A DNA stretch of 64,000 nt from Roseburia porci (GTDB taxonomy: Bacteria > Bacillota > Clostridia > Lachnospirales > Lachnospiraceae): the NCBI RefSeq assembly GCF_009695765.1, contig NZ_VUNI01000014.1, forward strand, positions 1-64,000, in the 5' to 3' direction. This document shows, in pieces, positions 43,483-52,051 of the stretch. Position 1 is the stretch's first letter; each line of letters starts with the position of its first letter. The translations under genes and the position numbers were made by a program. The notes beneath the pieces are model-generated. The model was not told the DNA's origin and did not search any database. It worked only from the letters and a program-made list of their open reading frames with translations.

Positions 43483-44706
43483 TTATATTTGAAAACTAAC
43501 AACTGCCGGGACAAGAACAATCGCCATAACGATTGCCAGCATCAGAATCATCGGGAAAAGCATCTTGGTTCCGGCCTCTTCCCCACGTTTTTTTGCAAAA
43601 TTTCTGCGCTGAATGTATGCATTTTCTGTTTCCTGTTCCAAAAGCGAATAAAGTCCTGCGGATCCCTTGCTCAGATTTTGCTGCAGCAATCTCACGAATC
43701 TCCGGTACATTGGAATTCCAGTTCTCTCCGCAAATTTCTGATATGCAGCCTTCTCGCTCTGTCCATCACAGATTTCCCGGTTGGTTTTCACCATTTCTTC
43801 ATATCCTGGATGCAAATTTTTCTGTTTTTCCTGCATTTTATCGCAATATTGCGCGGAAATTTTATTCCAGGCCTGTTTTACAGACATTCCAGCCCCAAGA
43901 AGAACCGTCAGTTTTCCCACAATTTCCGGATAGTCGAGTTCTAACAGTTCCTTTCGCTGCTTCGCTTCCTCTTTTTTCTTCTCTCTTTTATGCACCATCA
44001 GCAGTCCGCCACCCAGAATGACAAAAATGACTATTTTTATCCCAATATATTGCTTTGGTCTCTTCCATGTCAGTGCTACCCCTTCGCACTCCTGTGGCAA
44101 TTCCAGATATGTTTTCCCCTTGTTTTCCTGTTCTCCTCTGATTTGTAGGGCAATCTGCTTTAAGAATGCCTCTTTTTCGTTTAATGGTCTTGGATATGCC
44201 CGGAAATAAAACTGATACTCCTCCTCATATTCCTCACAGGAAAGCATGACGGTCGCGCAAAGCAGAACTCCTTCTTTCTTATTCAATGCATCTTCATTTA
44301 ATTGATCTTCATTCAGAACGCCTTCTTCATTGATCACTTCATAATTATCAAAATACCACTCTGCTTCCACCATTCCATTCTGATAACTCTTTTGAGGCTG
44401 AACATCCAAAGTCACATAATCCGCGGTTTCTCCTTCCATATAGAAAGTTGCATCGATCTCTGCCTCCGCCTGTTTCAGAAATTCTTTCGCTTTTTTCTCT
44501 GTCAGCTTCTGTGGCTGTACATTTATGGAATACGGATAATCTTCAAGCAGCTGCCCTGCGCTTAACAACAGTTCTTCCTCATATCCAGCGCTTCCTGTCT
44601 GCTCCCGCTCCAGCTGTTTCAATACTTTTGCATGGGATAATGCCATTTCAGCCACAATAACTGCAGTTCCTACAAGCAGGGCAAACCAAATTCCTTTTTT
44701 CTTCAT
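43483..44706 (-). CDS. TadC-like platform protein with large N-terminal extension
   Basis: A 407-residue protein. The C-terminal part (about 235-407) is a T2SF-type domain (DYPEIVGKLTVLLGAGMSVKQAWNKI, then MLFPMILMLAIVMAIVL), the inner-membrane platform of Tad pili. The N-terminal about 230 residues are an exported-looking extension with one N-terminal helix, longer than a standard TadC. It follows TadB on the operon. Confidence 0.78.
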   Translation of the reverse strand: MKKKGIWFALLVGTAVIVAEMALSHAKVLKQLEREQTGSAGYEEELLLSAGQLLEDYPYSINVQPQKLTEKKAKEFLKQAEAEIDATFYMEGETADYVTLDVQPQKSYQNGMVEAEWYFDNYEVINEEGVLNEDQLNEDALNKKEGVLLCATVMLSCEEYEEEYQFYFRAYPRPLNEKEAFLKQIALQIRGEQENKGKTYLELPQECEGVALTWKRPKQYIGIKIVIFVILGGGLLMVHKREKKKEEAKQRKELLELDYPEIVGKLTVLLGAGMSVKQAWNKISAQYCDKMQEKQKNLHPGYEEMVKTNREICDGQSEKAAYQKFAERTGIPMYRRFVRLLQQNLSKGSAGLYSLLEQETENAYIQRRNFAKKRGEEAGTKMLFPMILMLAIVMAIVLVPAVVSFQI

Positions 44707-44744
44707 ACGGTCACCTCTTCCGGTCCTTCAGGTCATCCAGACCT

Positions 44745-45536
44745 TCAGACCCGTATATCCAGTATCCGGTCTGATAAGACCAGCGCTGCACCATAAGCTG
44801 CCAGACAACCGGTCATAAACAAAATCCCAAACCAGTTTCCATACAGTGTACTGAGATAATCACCAGATGTCAGTTTCAGATAGGCAAGTATCAGAACCGG
44901 TATCACATTCATGATCTTCTGTTCCAGCTTTTTGGATGCCGCAAGAATCTGAATCTCTTCTTCCGTCTCCTGTTTATCCTTCATATGATATGTCGTATTT
45001 TCAATGATCTGCACAAAATTGGCACCCTGGCGTTTTGCGAACAGAAATACCTCCGAAAAACTCAGAATATCTTCTACGCCTGAACGCCTGGCAAAATCCT
45101 GTAAAGTCTGCTCCAGCGGAATATGAAACAGAACCGCCTGATTCATAGATTGGAACTCCTGCGTGATCCATGCCTGTTTTCCATACAGTACTTCCAGTTC
45201 CCGCTCTGCCTCCTTCCATGCATTCTCCATGGAAAACCCTGCAAGGAGTGCTGTGCACACTGACTGCATTCCATCCTGGAACTGTTTTGCCAATAATCTC
45301 TGCCGCTCTTTCTGTTTCTTTTGTCTCTGCAGCTTCCGGACAAATTTCCAGACAACCGGGCATAAAATCATGCCCCGGATATCCTCATAAAACAGATACG
45401 CAACTCCTGCTGTAACCGCAACTGCAATTGCGATATTTTGTAATTCTTCCATCACCGTAAAGCTATAATTCTTATAGTCTGTTTTAACTTCTTTATTTGT
45501 TGTTGTATTTCTGCTTCCTAAATCATTCATACTCAT
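44745..45536 (-). CDS. TadB-like type II secretion F family protein
   Basis: A 263-residue inner-membrane platform protein. T2SF motif: QFQDGMQSVCTALLAGFSMENAWKEA, with helices before (about 35-50) and at the C-terminus (about 205-250). It starts ATGA, overlapping the CpaF stop by 4 bases. With the TadC-like protein it makes the pilus base. Confidence 0.82.
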   Translation of the reverse strand: MSMNDLGSRNTTTNKEVKTDYKNYSFTVMEELQNIAIAVAVTAGVAYLFYEDIRGMILCPVVWKFVRKLQRQKKQKERQRLLAKQFQDGMQSVCTALLAGFSMENAWKEAERELEVLYGKQAWITQEFQSMNQAVLFHIPLEQTLQDFARRSGVEDILSFSEVFLFAKRQGANFVQIIENTTYHMKDKQETEEEIQILAASKKLEQKIMNVIPVLILAYLKLTSGDYLSTLYGNWFGILFMTGCLAAYGAALVLSDRILDIRV

Positions 45537-46720
45537 ATGTGGATTCCTGCCGTTTTCAGCTTATATGTGTGCTTAATCCTGCCTACTTCGCTTAATGTTC
45601 CATCCCGGTATTGAAATAAAGGATGAAGAACGATCTCCCCTTGTTCGATTCCATCCATCTCCACAATGTCTGTCACCTTGCGGCTTTTGTCCGGCATTCT
45701 GGCAAGATGGACCAGAATATCAATTCCGGATGCAATCTGCTGACGGATTGCCAGAAGCGGAAGCTCCATCCCCGCCATCATTGTCATGGTTTCCAGTCTG
45801 GAAAGCATATCCCGGCAGGAATTGGCATGTCCTGTTGAAAAACTCCCGTCATGACCACAATTCATACTCTGGAGCATGTCCAGCGTCTCCGCGCCTCTGC
45901 ATTCTCCAACGATGATCCGGTCGGGACGCATCCTCAAAGATGTCCGGATCAGATCCCGGATCGAAATTGCTGTGACACCTTCCATATTGGCATTTCTGGT
46001 CTCTAATCGCACCAGGTTATCCACACCCTGGATCTGCAGTTCTGCGGAATCTTCAATTGTAATCACACGCTCATCGGATGGAATATACTGCGATAATGCA
46101 TTGAGAAATGTTGTCTTTCCGGAAGAGGTCCCTCCGGAGATAAATATGTTATATCTTGCTTTAACAAGAGACTTTAGTAATTCTGCCGCCTCGACATTTA
46201 TTGATTGCAATTGTATCAGTTTTTCCATGCTGATCGGCTCTTTCGGGAACCTCCGGATGGACATTGCCGATCCATCCAGGGCAATCGGTGACAGAACAAT
46301 ATGTACGCGGGAGCCATCTGCGAGTCTGGTATCCACAATCGGCGAAGCCTGGTTCACAACACGGTTATGTGCTGCCACGATCTGCTGCAGAAGATCGATC
46401 AGTTTATCCTCTGATAAGAACTGTTTGTCCGATTGATATACCTTTCCGGCTTTTTCATAAAAAATCCGGTTTGGACCATTCACCATGATCTCTGTCACAT
46501 CCGGGTCATCCACAAGTTCCTGCAGCACATCGAGCTTACGCAGCGAGTCAAAAATCTGTTTTTCTGTGGTAACTCTTTCCCGGATTGAAAAAGTCTGCCC
46601 GTAAAATTCCTTCGCTGTCTCATCGGAAATGATATGACGGATTTCTTCATCCGACATCTCCCGTGTCAGATCCATCTGCTCGAGCACTCTCTGGCGGATC
46701 TCGTATATTCTATCCTCCAA
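45533..46720 (-). CDS. CpaF/TadA-type pilus assembly ATPase
   Basis: A 395-residue hexameric ATPase that drives Flp pilus assembly. Walker A ISGGTSSGKTTFLNAL and Asp/His boxes GECRGAETLDMLQSMNCGHDGSFSTGHANS are clear. N-terminal helical domain precedes. It starts TTG, overlapping the TadZ-like gene by 11 bases. The protein starts MEDRIYEIRQRVLEQMD. Confidence 0.95.
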   Translation of the reverse strand: MEDRIYEIRQRVLEQMDLTREMSDEEIRHIISDETAKEFYGQTFSIRERVTTEKQIFDSLRKLDVLQELVDDPDVTEIMVNGPNRIFYEKAGKVYQSDKQFLSEDKLIDLLQQIVAAHNRVVNQASPIVDTRLADGSRVHIVLSPIALDGSAMSIRRFPKEPISMEKLIQLQSINVEAAELLKSLVKARYNIFISGGTSSGKTTFLNALSQYIPSDERVITIEDSAELQIQGVDNLVRLETRNANMEGVTAISIRDLIRTSLRMRPDRIIVGECRGAETLDMLQSMNCGHDGSFSTGHANSCRDMLSRLETMTMMAGMELPLLAIRQQIASGIDILVHLARMPDKSRKVTDIVEMDGIEQGEIVLHPLFQYRDGTLSEVGRIKHTYKLKTAGIHI

Positions 46721-47789
46721 CCTGCATCACCCCGGAGGCACCCGATATGGTTCTTCGGATCAGATCACCGAATTCATTCCATTTCCACTGCTCCACCAGA
46801 CGTTCACATGAGGCAACTGCATTCGTCAGAATAGGAAGTTCCATACGATGAAGCCTTCTTTCCAGCTGTTCATAGCCTTTTCGGTGAAGTTCCTCCATAA
46901 ATTCATACTCCCGCCACTGGCACAGTCCGCCTCTTCTCTGCATCAGATAGACATCCTGACAATGATTTAATACCTCGAAAAATCCCTGAAAGCGGGAACC
47001 AAGATTCAAAATAATGGCTCCGTATTCCATCTCCTGCTGAAGCATCTGAAGTATTTTGAGATATGCAGAAGCGTTCGCTTCACAAAGACACTCCGTATTG
47101 CTTACCGGATATACATAATCGATTTTGTCCATCTTTCCAATGCAGTCTCGCATTCTTGTATTGGAAAAACTGTCTGCCTCCGCCATAACGAGAAGCTCTT
47201 CTAATCCCATTCCGGCGTCGTTTCCAGTCAGCTGGCGAAAACCACTGTTTTCCTGAAGATCGAGCAACAGAACATTCTCCTTCTCACCCAGAATGGATGC
47301 AAGCGTGATTGCAAATGGAAGCTGATATTCGTTCTCCGTCAGTGCATACACGGCTGTGACTTTGGTTTTGACCGGTAAAACTCCGGTTTTTTGCACTTCC
47401 TGGATCTCCTCACCGACATGTTTTAATATCTCACTGACGATCTCATTTACATCCTGATATTTGTCCACAAAGCAGATTCCTCCATCTTCATTCTCCACCG
47501 GGTTCAGATTCTGATTCCCCAATAATTCTTTATCCTGTTCGTTCTCTGTGTCCGCCAGATACAGGACCGGATGCCCTCTTTTGCTCTGTGTCCGGATAAA
47601 TTCATGATCGGTATCCAGATCCGCCAGGATCAGCACGTCATATGACATGTCCTGATTCTCTACCCATTGGTCGATTCCACTGAATATTGCAATTTCAAAC
47701 TGATCTCTGTAATAATTCATCAGACAATGAACAAATCTCTTCTGATATTCCTCATCCTCGATCAATGTCGCAAGGCGTATTTTATGCAC
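46710..47789 (-). CDS. TadZ/CpaE-like protein with degenerate P-loop
   Basis: A 359-residue protein with an N-terminal receiver-like domain (about 1-110) and a C-terminal ParA/MinD-like fold. The Walker A region is degenerate: VYALTENEYQLPFAITLASIL where KGGxGKT would be expected. TadZ localises the Tad apparatus at the pole. GGAGGAGG precedes a GTG start. It overlaps prepilin peptidase and CpaF genes. Confidence 0.8.
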   Translation of the reverse strand: MHKIRLATLIEDEEYQKRFVHCLMNYYRDQFEIAIFSGIDQWVENQDMSYDVLILADLDTDHEFIRTQSKRGHPVLYLADTENEQDKELLGNQNLNPVENEDGGICFVDKYQDVNEIVSEILKHVGEEIQEVQKTGVLPVKTKVTAVYALTENEYQLPFAITLASILGEKENVLLLDLQENSGFRQLTGNDAGMGLEELLVMAEADSFSNTRMRDCIGKMDKIDYVYPVSNTECLCEANASAYLKILQMLQQEMEYGAIILNLGSRFQGFFEVLNHCQDVYLMQRRGGLCQWREYEFMEELHRKGYEQLERRLHRMELPILTNAVASCERLVEQWKWNEFGDLIRRTISGASGVMQVGG

Positions 47790-48309
47790 AAAAACCTCCT
47801 CCTTTCACCCAAACGATTCCAATACAGATGGCCAGTGAAAAATGGATCCGGTTGTGTCCTCCGGAAGTGGTCCTGTCATATGCTTTATAATCCCCCATAA
47901 GGAGCATTCCTATGTAGGAAAACGCGTGAAACATGCTGATCTGCAGATTCCTGTTTTTTAACATCCTGCAAAGGGAAAACACTGCCCCGATCACAAACGA
48001 TAGACCCATACACCAAACCAACTGTCTGAAATTAACAAAACTGCCTATTACGGAAAATAATTTGATATCCCCTGCGCCGATAGCGCCCATAAGGAAAAAA
48101 AGATATAGTACGATAACCGGAAAAGATATGTTCACAAGAAACGGAACGATTGCTGCCGGACCTTGCATCCAGAGCCGGAATCCAAGTCCTGTCATAATCC
48201 CTGCAAGAATCAGCCGGTTACTGATCCGCATAAAACTCAGATCCTGTATCACAGCAAGCATTGTGATGCCATACATCACTACATTCGATGCTACCCCAAT
48301 CGCATCCAA
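47782..48309 (-). CDS. Prepilin peptidase, A24 family (first copy)
   Basis: About 175 residues, polytopic. Catalytic Asp motifs: AVIQDLSFMRISN (first) and GAIGAGDIKLFSVIG (GxGD). It cleaves the Flp leader and TadE proteins. The TTG at 48309 (AGAGGGGGG about 8 bases upstream) is chosen because the operon promoter sits at 48364-48392, making the longer in-frame start at 48393 impossible. First gene of the Tad operon. Confidence 0.85.
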   Translation of the reverse strand: MDAIGVASNVVMYGITMLAVIQDLSFMRISNRLILAGIMTGLGFRLWMQGPAAIVPFLVNISFPVIVLYLFFLMGAIGAGDIKLFSVIGSFVNFRQLVWCMGLSFVIGAVFSLCRMLKNRNLQISMFHAFSYIGMLLMGDYKAYDRTTSGGHNRIHFSLAICIGIVWVKGGGFCA

Positions 48310-48363
48310 CTCTGCATCCCCCCTCTGTAACAGATTTGCTGTGTGAATTGTGTTGTAATCCGA

Positions 48364-48392
48364 ATTATAGCCAGTCCGATTCCGAATGTCCA
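48364..48392 (-). promoter_or_regulatory. Promoter of the Tad operon
   Basis: Minus strand: TGGACA, 17-base spacer, TATAAT. It heads the operon 48309 to 38979, with no clear terminator inside it. Confidence 0.75.
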
Positions 48393-48428
48393 TATGTTTT
48401 TTGCAAAATTATCCGGTTTGTGAATTTC

Positions 48429-48632
48429 TCACAAATTCTGCCACAGCACGATTCCGTAAAGCAGAAAAATCCCGCTGAAACCAAGAGTTCCGACTGTTAC
48501 AAGGCTCAGTTCGTTTACCCCGACAATAGTAGAGATTCCCTGGTTTTTTAAAAATTCTGCAATACAGATGAGTGCCGCCACACCAAAAATAACCCGCAAT
48601 ATAAAATTCATCAATGCTCGAATAAGTTTCAT
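48429..48632 (-). CDS. BofA family protein (pro-sigma-K processing inhibitor)
   Basis: A 67-residue membrane protein with two helices (about 8-28 and 45-65) and the BofA signature VGVNELSLVTVGTLGFSGIFLLYGI. In Bacillus, BofA holds the SpoIVFB protease inactive in the forespore membrane. Its divergent neighbour is DUF2508 (YaaL), the same partners as in the recR-yaaL-bofA cluster. Suggests a sporulation-lineage host. Confidence 0.75.
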   Translation of the reverse strand: MKLIRALMNFILRVIFGVAALICIAEFLKNQGISTIVGVNELSLVTVGTLGFSGIFLLYGIVLWQNL

Positions 48633-48744
48633 GTCTGATATCCCGGACAGCTTTTTTATAATATATGCAGGTAATTTTTGTATAGAATTGGTTTTTTATG
48701 CTTATACTGTACTAAAAAGAATTTCTCGAAAGGACGTGGATATT

Positions 48745-48978
48745 TTGAAGCTTTTCAAACCTTCAAAAGAAACAGATGACCGGTATACGCTGCTCAAAGA
48801 TGACCTTGCGCGGACAACCGCAGAACTGAATATTGCTTACACCAATCTGCAGAATGTTGTTGAGCCGGATCTGATCGACTACTATATCTATCAGGCAAAA
48901 GCGGTTCAGATGCGCTATAAATTTCTGCTGGAATGCGTCAAAAAAATAGAGGATTCTTATGCAAAGAATCCTCTGTGA
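48745..48978 (+). CDS. DUF2508 (YaaL-like) protein
   Basis: A 77-residue helical protein, LKLFKPSKETDDRYTLLKDDLARTTAELNI..., matching DUF2508, which in Bacillus lies between recR and bofA. I use TTG at 48745, with AAAGGA about 11 bases upstream; an in-frame GTG at 48736 is an alternative. Function unknown. Its 3' end overlaps the fliS 3' end by 22 bases (convergent). Confidence 0.68.
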   Translation: MKLFKPSKETDDRYTLLKDDLARTTAELNIAYTNLQNVVEPDLIDYYIYQAKAVQMRYKFLLECVKKIEDSYAKNPL

Positions 48979-49433
48979 GTGTCGATTTCCATATAATTTT
49001 CTGTAAGCTGTCCCTTCCCGTATGTCATGCCGGCGTAAACCTGCTGCGCATTGCTCATAAGCGGCTCTGAAGTATCCTGTTTTGCGGCTTCCTTAAACCC
49101 CGCATACAGATGCTTCAGAATATCTTCTGTCGTGTCCAGCCGGTCACTTTTTCCCTCATACATGACTTTTGCAAGCTCATTTCTGCAAAAAACATATAAA
49201 CTGTACAGATTTTTGGATAAATCATAGTGAAAATCCAATGCCCCGATCAGCTCTGACAACGTATCCTGAGCTTTGCGGAGTGCATATTTATAACTGTCGC
49301 GATCATTTTCTTCAAGGGCTTTTCTCGCATCTGCCAGATACGTAAAAAGTATATCGTACACAATGATGATCATTTCACCACGATTACACTGGCTCAGCCT
49401 TCTGGTAAAGCCCTGGATCTGTTCATGGTTCAT
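48957..49433 (-). CDS. fliS: Flagellar export chaperone FliS
   Basis: A 158-residue helical protein with the FliS pattern: an N-terminal helix, IIIVYDILFTYLADARKALEEND, and LDFHYDLSKNLYSLYVFCRNEL. It binds unfolded flagellin and delivers it to the export gate. It follows flagellin, as is common. Confidence 0.88.
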   Translation of the reverse strand: MNHEQIQGFTRRLSQCNRGEMIIIVYDILFTYLADARKALEENDRDSYKYALRKAQDTLSELIGALDFHYDLSKNLYSLYVFCRNELAKVMYEGKSDRLDTTEDILKHLYAGFKEAAKQDTSEPLMSNAQQVYAGMTYGKGQLTENYMEIDTHRGFFA

Positions 49434-49446
49434 CTATTTCACCCCA

Positions 49447-50526
49447 CTATCTGGAAAGCAGTGAAAGAATCTGCTGTGGAATATCATTTGCCTGCGAAAG
49501 AACGGAAATGGAAGCCTGGTCCAGAATATTCTGCTGTGTATATTCGGTCATCTCTTTTGCCATATCCGTATCTACCAGATTGGAAAATGCGCTTGTCATA
49601 TTCTCGGATGTCTCACTTAAGCTGTTTGTCGCGTACTCCAGACGGTTCTGGCTCGCACCAATTCTCGAACGGACTTCGGAAAGTCTTGAAATTGCGCCAT
49701 CCAATGTTGTGATAGCCGCTCCTGCGCCCTCTTCTGTGACAACATTTACGGTGTCAAGATACAGAGACTGCGAAGAAATCTCCGGAATACGGATATCCAT
49801 TGTCTGATTCTCATTTGCTCCAAGCTGGATTGTCATGGCTCCGATATCCGTAACCTCAAGCGATACGTCTCCGCTTGCGCCTACCTGAAAATCCATGGAA
49901 AATCCATCAATATCGGTAATCTTTACCCGGTCTCCATCGATCGTTGCCTGTGCAGTCTGGCTGAATCCGTCTTTCTTATTCGGATCCGGCTGAACATTAA
50001 GCGTTACACTTGCTGCATCAAGGTCAACATTCAGTTCATATTTTCCGCTTGCAACCCCATCTGAAATATAAACACGATCTGCATTCTCCGTATATACGCG
50101 GACATCACTGGACCCATCTAAAAGTGTCTTGGTGTTATATTCGGTGTCACTTGAAATACGGTCAACTTCCTTGGTAAGCTGATTGATCTCATCCTGAATT
50201 GCCTGTCTTTCACTCTCAGAGTTTGTTCCGTTGGCTGCCTGTACGGAAAGTTCTCTCACTCGCTGAAGCATGCTGCTGACCTCATTCAATGCGCCGTCCG
50301 CGATCTGAAGAACGGAAACTCCGTCGGTACTGTTGCTCTCCGCCTGATCCAGCGCATCGATCTGAGCCTTCATTTTGTTGGAAATTGCCATTCCTGCCGG
50401 ATTATCTGATGCGTGATTGATCTTATATCCGCTGGATAAGCGTTCCATAGAAGCAGCAAGATTCTTTTCGGTACGGAGCAGCTGATTGTTCGTTCTGACT
50501 GCTGACATATTCTGATTAATTTTCAT
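49447..50526 (-). CDS. Flagellin
   Basis: A 359-residue flagellin. The N-terminal D0/D1 region MKINQNMSAVRTNNQL, SMERLSSGYKINHASDNPAG and the C-terminal AISRLSEVRSRIGASQNRLEY with NISVLSQANDIPQQILSLL-type ending are conserved. The central D2/D3 part is variable. AGGAGA precedes the ATG. It is transcribed from the sigma-28-type promoter at 50610. Confidence 0.95.
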   Translation of the reverse strand: MKINQNMSAVRTNNQLLRTEKNLAASMERLSSGYKINHASDNPAGMAISNKMKAQIDALDQAESNSTDGVSVLQIADGALNEVSSMLQRVRELSVQAANGTNSESERQAIQDEINQLTKEVDRISSDTEYNTKTLLDGSSDVRVYTENADRVYISDGVASGKYELNVDLDAASVTLNVQPDPNKKDGFSQTAQATIDGDRVKITDIDGFSMDFQVGASGDVSLEVTDIGAMTIQLGANENQTMDIRIPEISSQSLYLDTVNVVTEEGAGAAITTLDGAISRLSEVRSRIGASQNRLEYATNSLSETSENMTSAFSNLVDTDMAKEMTEYTQQNILDQASISVLSQANDIPQQILSLLSR

Positions 50527-50609
50527 ATATTCTCCTGTCCTGCCTTCTTAAGGCCTCTGGCATCCATGCACTGTTTTCTGACATTCCGTGTCACATACAT
50601 TTGTTCAAT

Positions 50610-50636
50610 ATATCGACCGTATCTGCCCATTTCTTA
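50610..50636 (-). promoter_or_regulatory. Sigma-28-type (flagellar) promoter of flagellin
   Basis: Minus strand: TAAG, 15-base spacer, GTCGATAT, compared with the consensus TAAA-N15-GCCGATAT. The 5' leader is about 70 bases. Confidence 0.75.
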
Positions 50637-50700
50637 ACCGCAGGAAGATATGGAAAATTGTATTTTTTTCCGTTATTCGCCGAAAGTTCTCATGTATAAT

Positions 50701-50729
50701 TTGCATTTGACAGGGAATCGTATTATAAT
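50701..50729 (+). promoter_or_regulatory. Promoter of the DUF1858 gene
   Basis: TTGCAT, 17-base spacer, TATAAT; a TTGACA 6 bases further on is a competing -35 at shorter spacing. The start is followed by AAAGGAGG before the gene. Confidence 0.65.
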
Positions 50730-50771
50730 AACCACATTATATGAACAATGATTCAAAGGAGGATATGACCT

Positions 50772-50981
50772 ATGTCTAGAGTAACAAAGGATACTATGAT
50801 CGGCGAACTTCTTCAGATCGATGCAAATGTAGCTCCAATGCTTTTAAATATCGGTATGCACTGTCTTGGATGTCCATCATCCCAGATGGAGACCATCGAA
50901 GAGGCTGCTGCTGTACACGGTATTGACGCTGACGATCTGGTTGAAGAACTCAACACATTCATCGCACAGGATTTAGGCTGA
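50772..50981 (+). CDS. DUF1858 domain protein
   Basis: A 69-residue protein with the DUF1858 pattern: TKDTMIGELLQIDANVAPMLLNIGMHCLGCPSSQMETIEEA, two Cys in CLGCPS. The domain is found at the N-terminus of ScdA/Ric-type and hybrid-cluster proteins; as a stand-alone protein it is thought to bind iron or take part in nitrosative stress responses. Own promoter and terminator. Confidence 0.9.
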   Translation: MSRVTKDTMIGELLQIDANVAPMLLNIGMHCLGCPSSQMETIEEAAAVHGIDADDLVEELNTFIAQDLG

Positions 50982-51002
50982 TCATTCAGTAGATAGAACA
51001 CA

Positions 51003-51046
51003 AAAAAGGATGTCGTACGAAAGATAATCTGTACGACATCCTTTTT
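51003..51046. terminator. Bidirectional intrinsic terminator (DUF1858 / mecA)
   Basis: AAAAAGGATGTCGTAC pairs with GTACGACATCCTTTTT. A- and T-runs flank both sides, so it serves both convergent genes. Confidence 0.9.
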
Positions 51047-51056
51047 ATTTTATCAT

Positions 51057-51848
51057 TTATAGCTGAGCTAATGTCTGAAGCGCATCCTTTGTGAGGATGA
51101 TCTCACTATGTTCTGCAAAATATGCGCCTACGGCATTGGTATAATTTTTCTGGACTCCGTATTCCGAAGCAATATTGCACACCTTGTTAAATTCCTCCGG
51201 TGTATGTGCACTCTTGCGGATAGTCAGGTAAAAACGCTGTTTCTGTGCATTCTTGAACAAGTCGTTCTCTCCATGGTAAAAACCGGAAAGTACATGGGAA
51301 AGTCTCTCAACCTGATCCATATTACGGAATTCAAAAAGTCTTGTCAGATTGATCGGAGTTTCCGGCTTCTTCGGCTCCTGAACCGCCTCTGTCTGAGGTT
51401 CTGCTTCATCCGTCTTCTCTGCGGCGTCATTCTTCGGCTGCTCTTCCTTCGATGCCTCACCGTCTGCCTTGATTCTGCGGAAAAGGTCTAAAATGTCATC
51501 CGCGCCCTGTGGCAGCGGTGCCTCTCCACTCTTCTCAGCATCATAGAGGATCTCTTCATCCGGTTCCGAAAACTTGGAGAATCTTGTGTCCAGTTCCTCC
51601 GGGTATTCCACTTTTGTAACAACTAATATAATCGTATCTGCTGAAAGCGGAATTGCCTCTACCATCAGCGGAATATCGTTTGCTTCAAATCCAAATTCAT
51701 AATTGGCCTGCTGCATCATATCACGAAAAAGGCTTCTCGCCTTCTCAGAACCATACGCAAGCTCACTCAGCTTGATCTGCCGGTCTGCCAAATCTTCCTT
51801 TGTCAGGGTACAGCGGATCTGATTATCGTTTACTTTTTCAATTTTCAT
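51057..51848 (-). CDS. mecA: ClpC adaptor protein MecA
   Basis: A 263-residue MecA. The N-terminal domain (MKIEKVNDNQIRCTLTKEDLADR, FGFEANDIPLMVEAI) binds substrates such as ComK or Spo0A; the C-terminal domain (FYLTIRKSAHTPEEFNKVCNIASEYG) binds ClpC. The two are joined by an acidic, Lys/Glu-rich linker (about 120-165). Own promoter at 51894-51922. Confidence 0.92.
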   Translation of the reverse strand: MKIEKVNDNQIRCTLTKEDLADRQIKLSELAYGSEKARSLFRDMMQQANYEFGFEANDIPLMVEAIPLSADTIILVVTKVEYPEELDTRFSKFSEPDEEILYDAEKSGEAPLPQGADDILDLFRRIKADGEASKEEQPKNDAAEKTDEAEPQTEAVQEPKKPETPINLTRLFEFRNMDQVERLSHVLSGFYHGENDLFKNAQKQRFYLTIRKSAHTPEEFNKVCNIASEYGVQKNYTNAVGAYFAEHSEIILTKDALQTLAQL

Positions 51849-51893
51849 AAAATCACATCCTTACCTTGAAAATTTCTTGTAAATCGTACACTT

Positions 51894-51922
51894 ATTATAA
51901 TAAAATGCCTGGTTGATGTAAA
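51894..51922 (-). promoter_or_regulatory. Promoter of mecA
   Basis: Minus strand: TTTACA, 17-base spacer, TATAAT, about 40 bases before the start codon. Confidence 0.7.
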
Positions 51923-51984
51923 GTATGAGGTTTTATTAAATATTTCTAAACCAAACAATTTTCAACAAAAATTTCAAAAAACTC

Positions 51985-52013
51985 TTGCATTGTTTGAACA
52001 ATTGTGCTATATC
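51985..52013 (+). promoter_or_regulatory. Promoter of the kinase gene with palindromic spacer
   Basis: TTGCAT, 17-base spacer, TATATC. The spacer includes the palindrome ATTGTT-TG-AACAAT (51989-52002), a possible operator. No cognate repressor is identified. Confidence 0.5.
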
Positions 52014-52051
52014 TTGGAACAAGAGATGCGTTGCTGACTTAAAAGGAGCGT

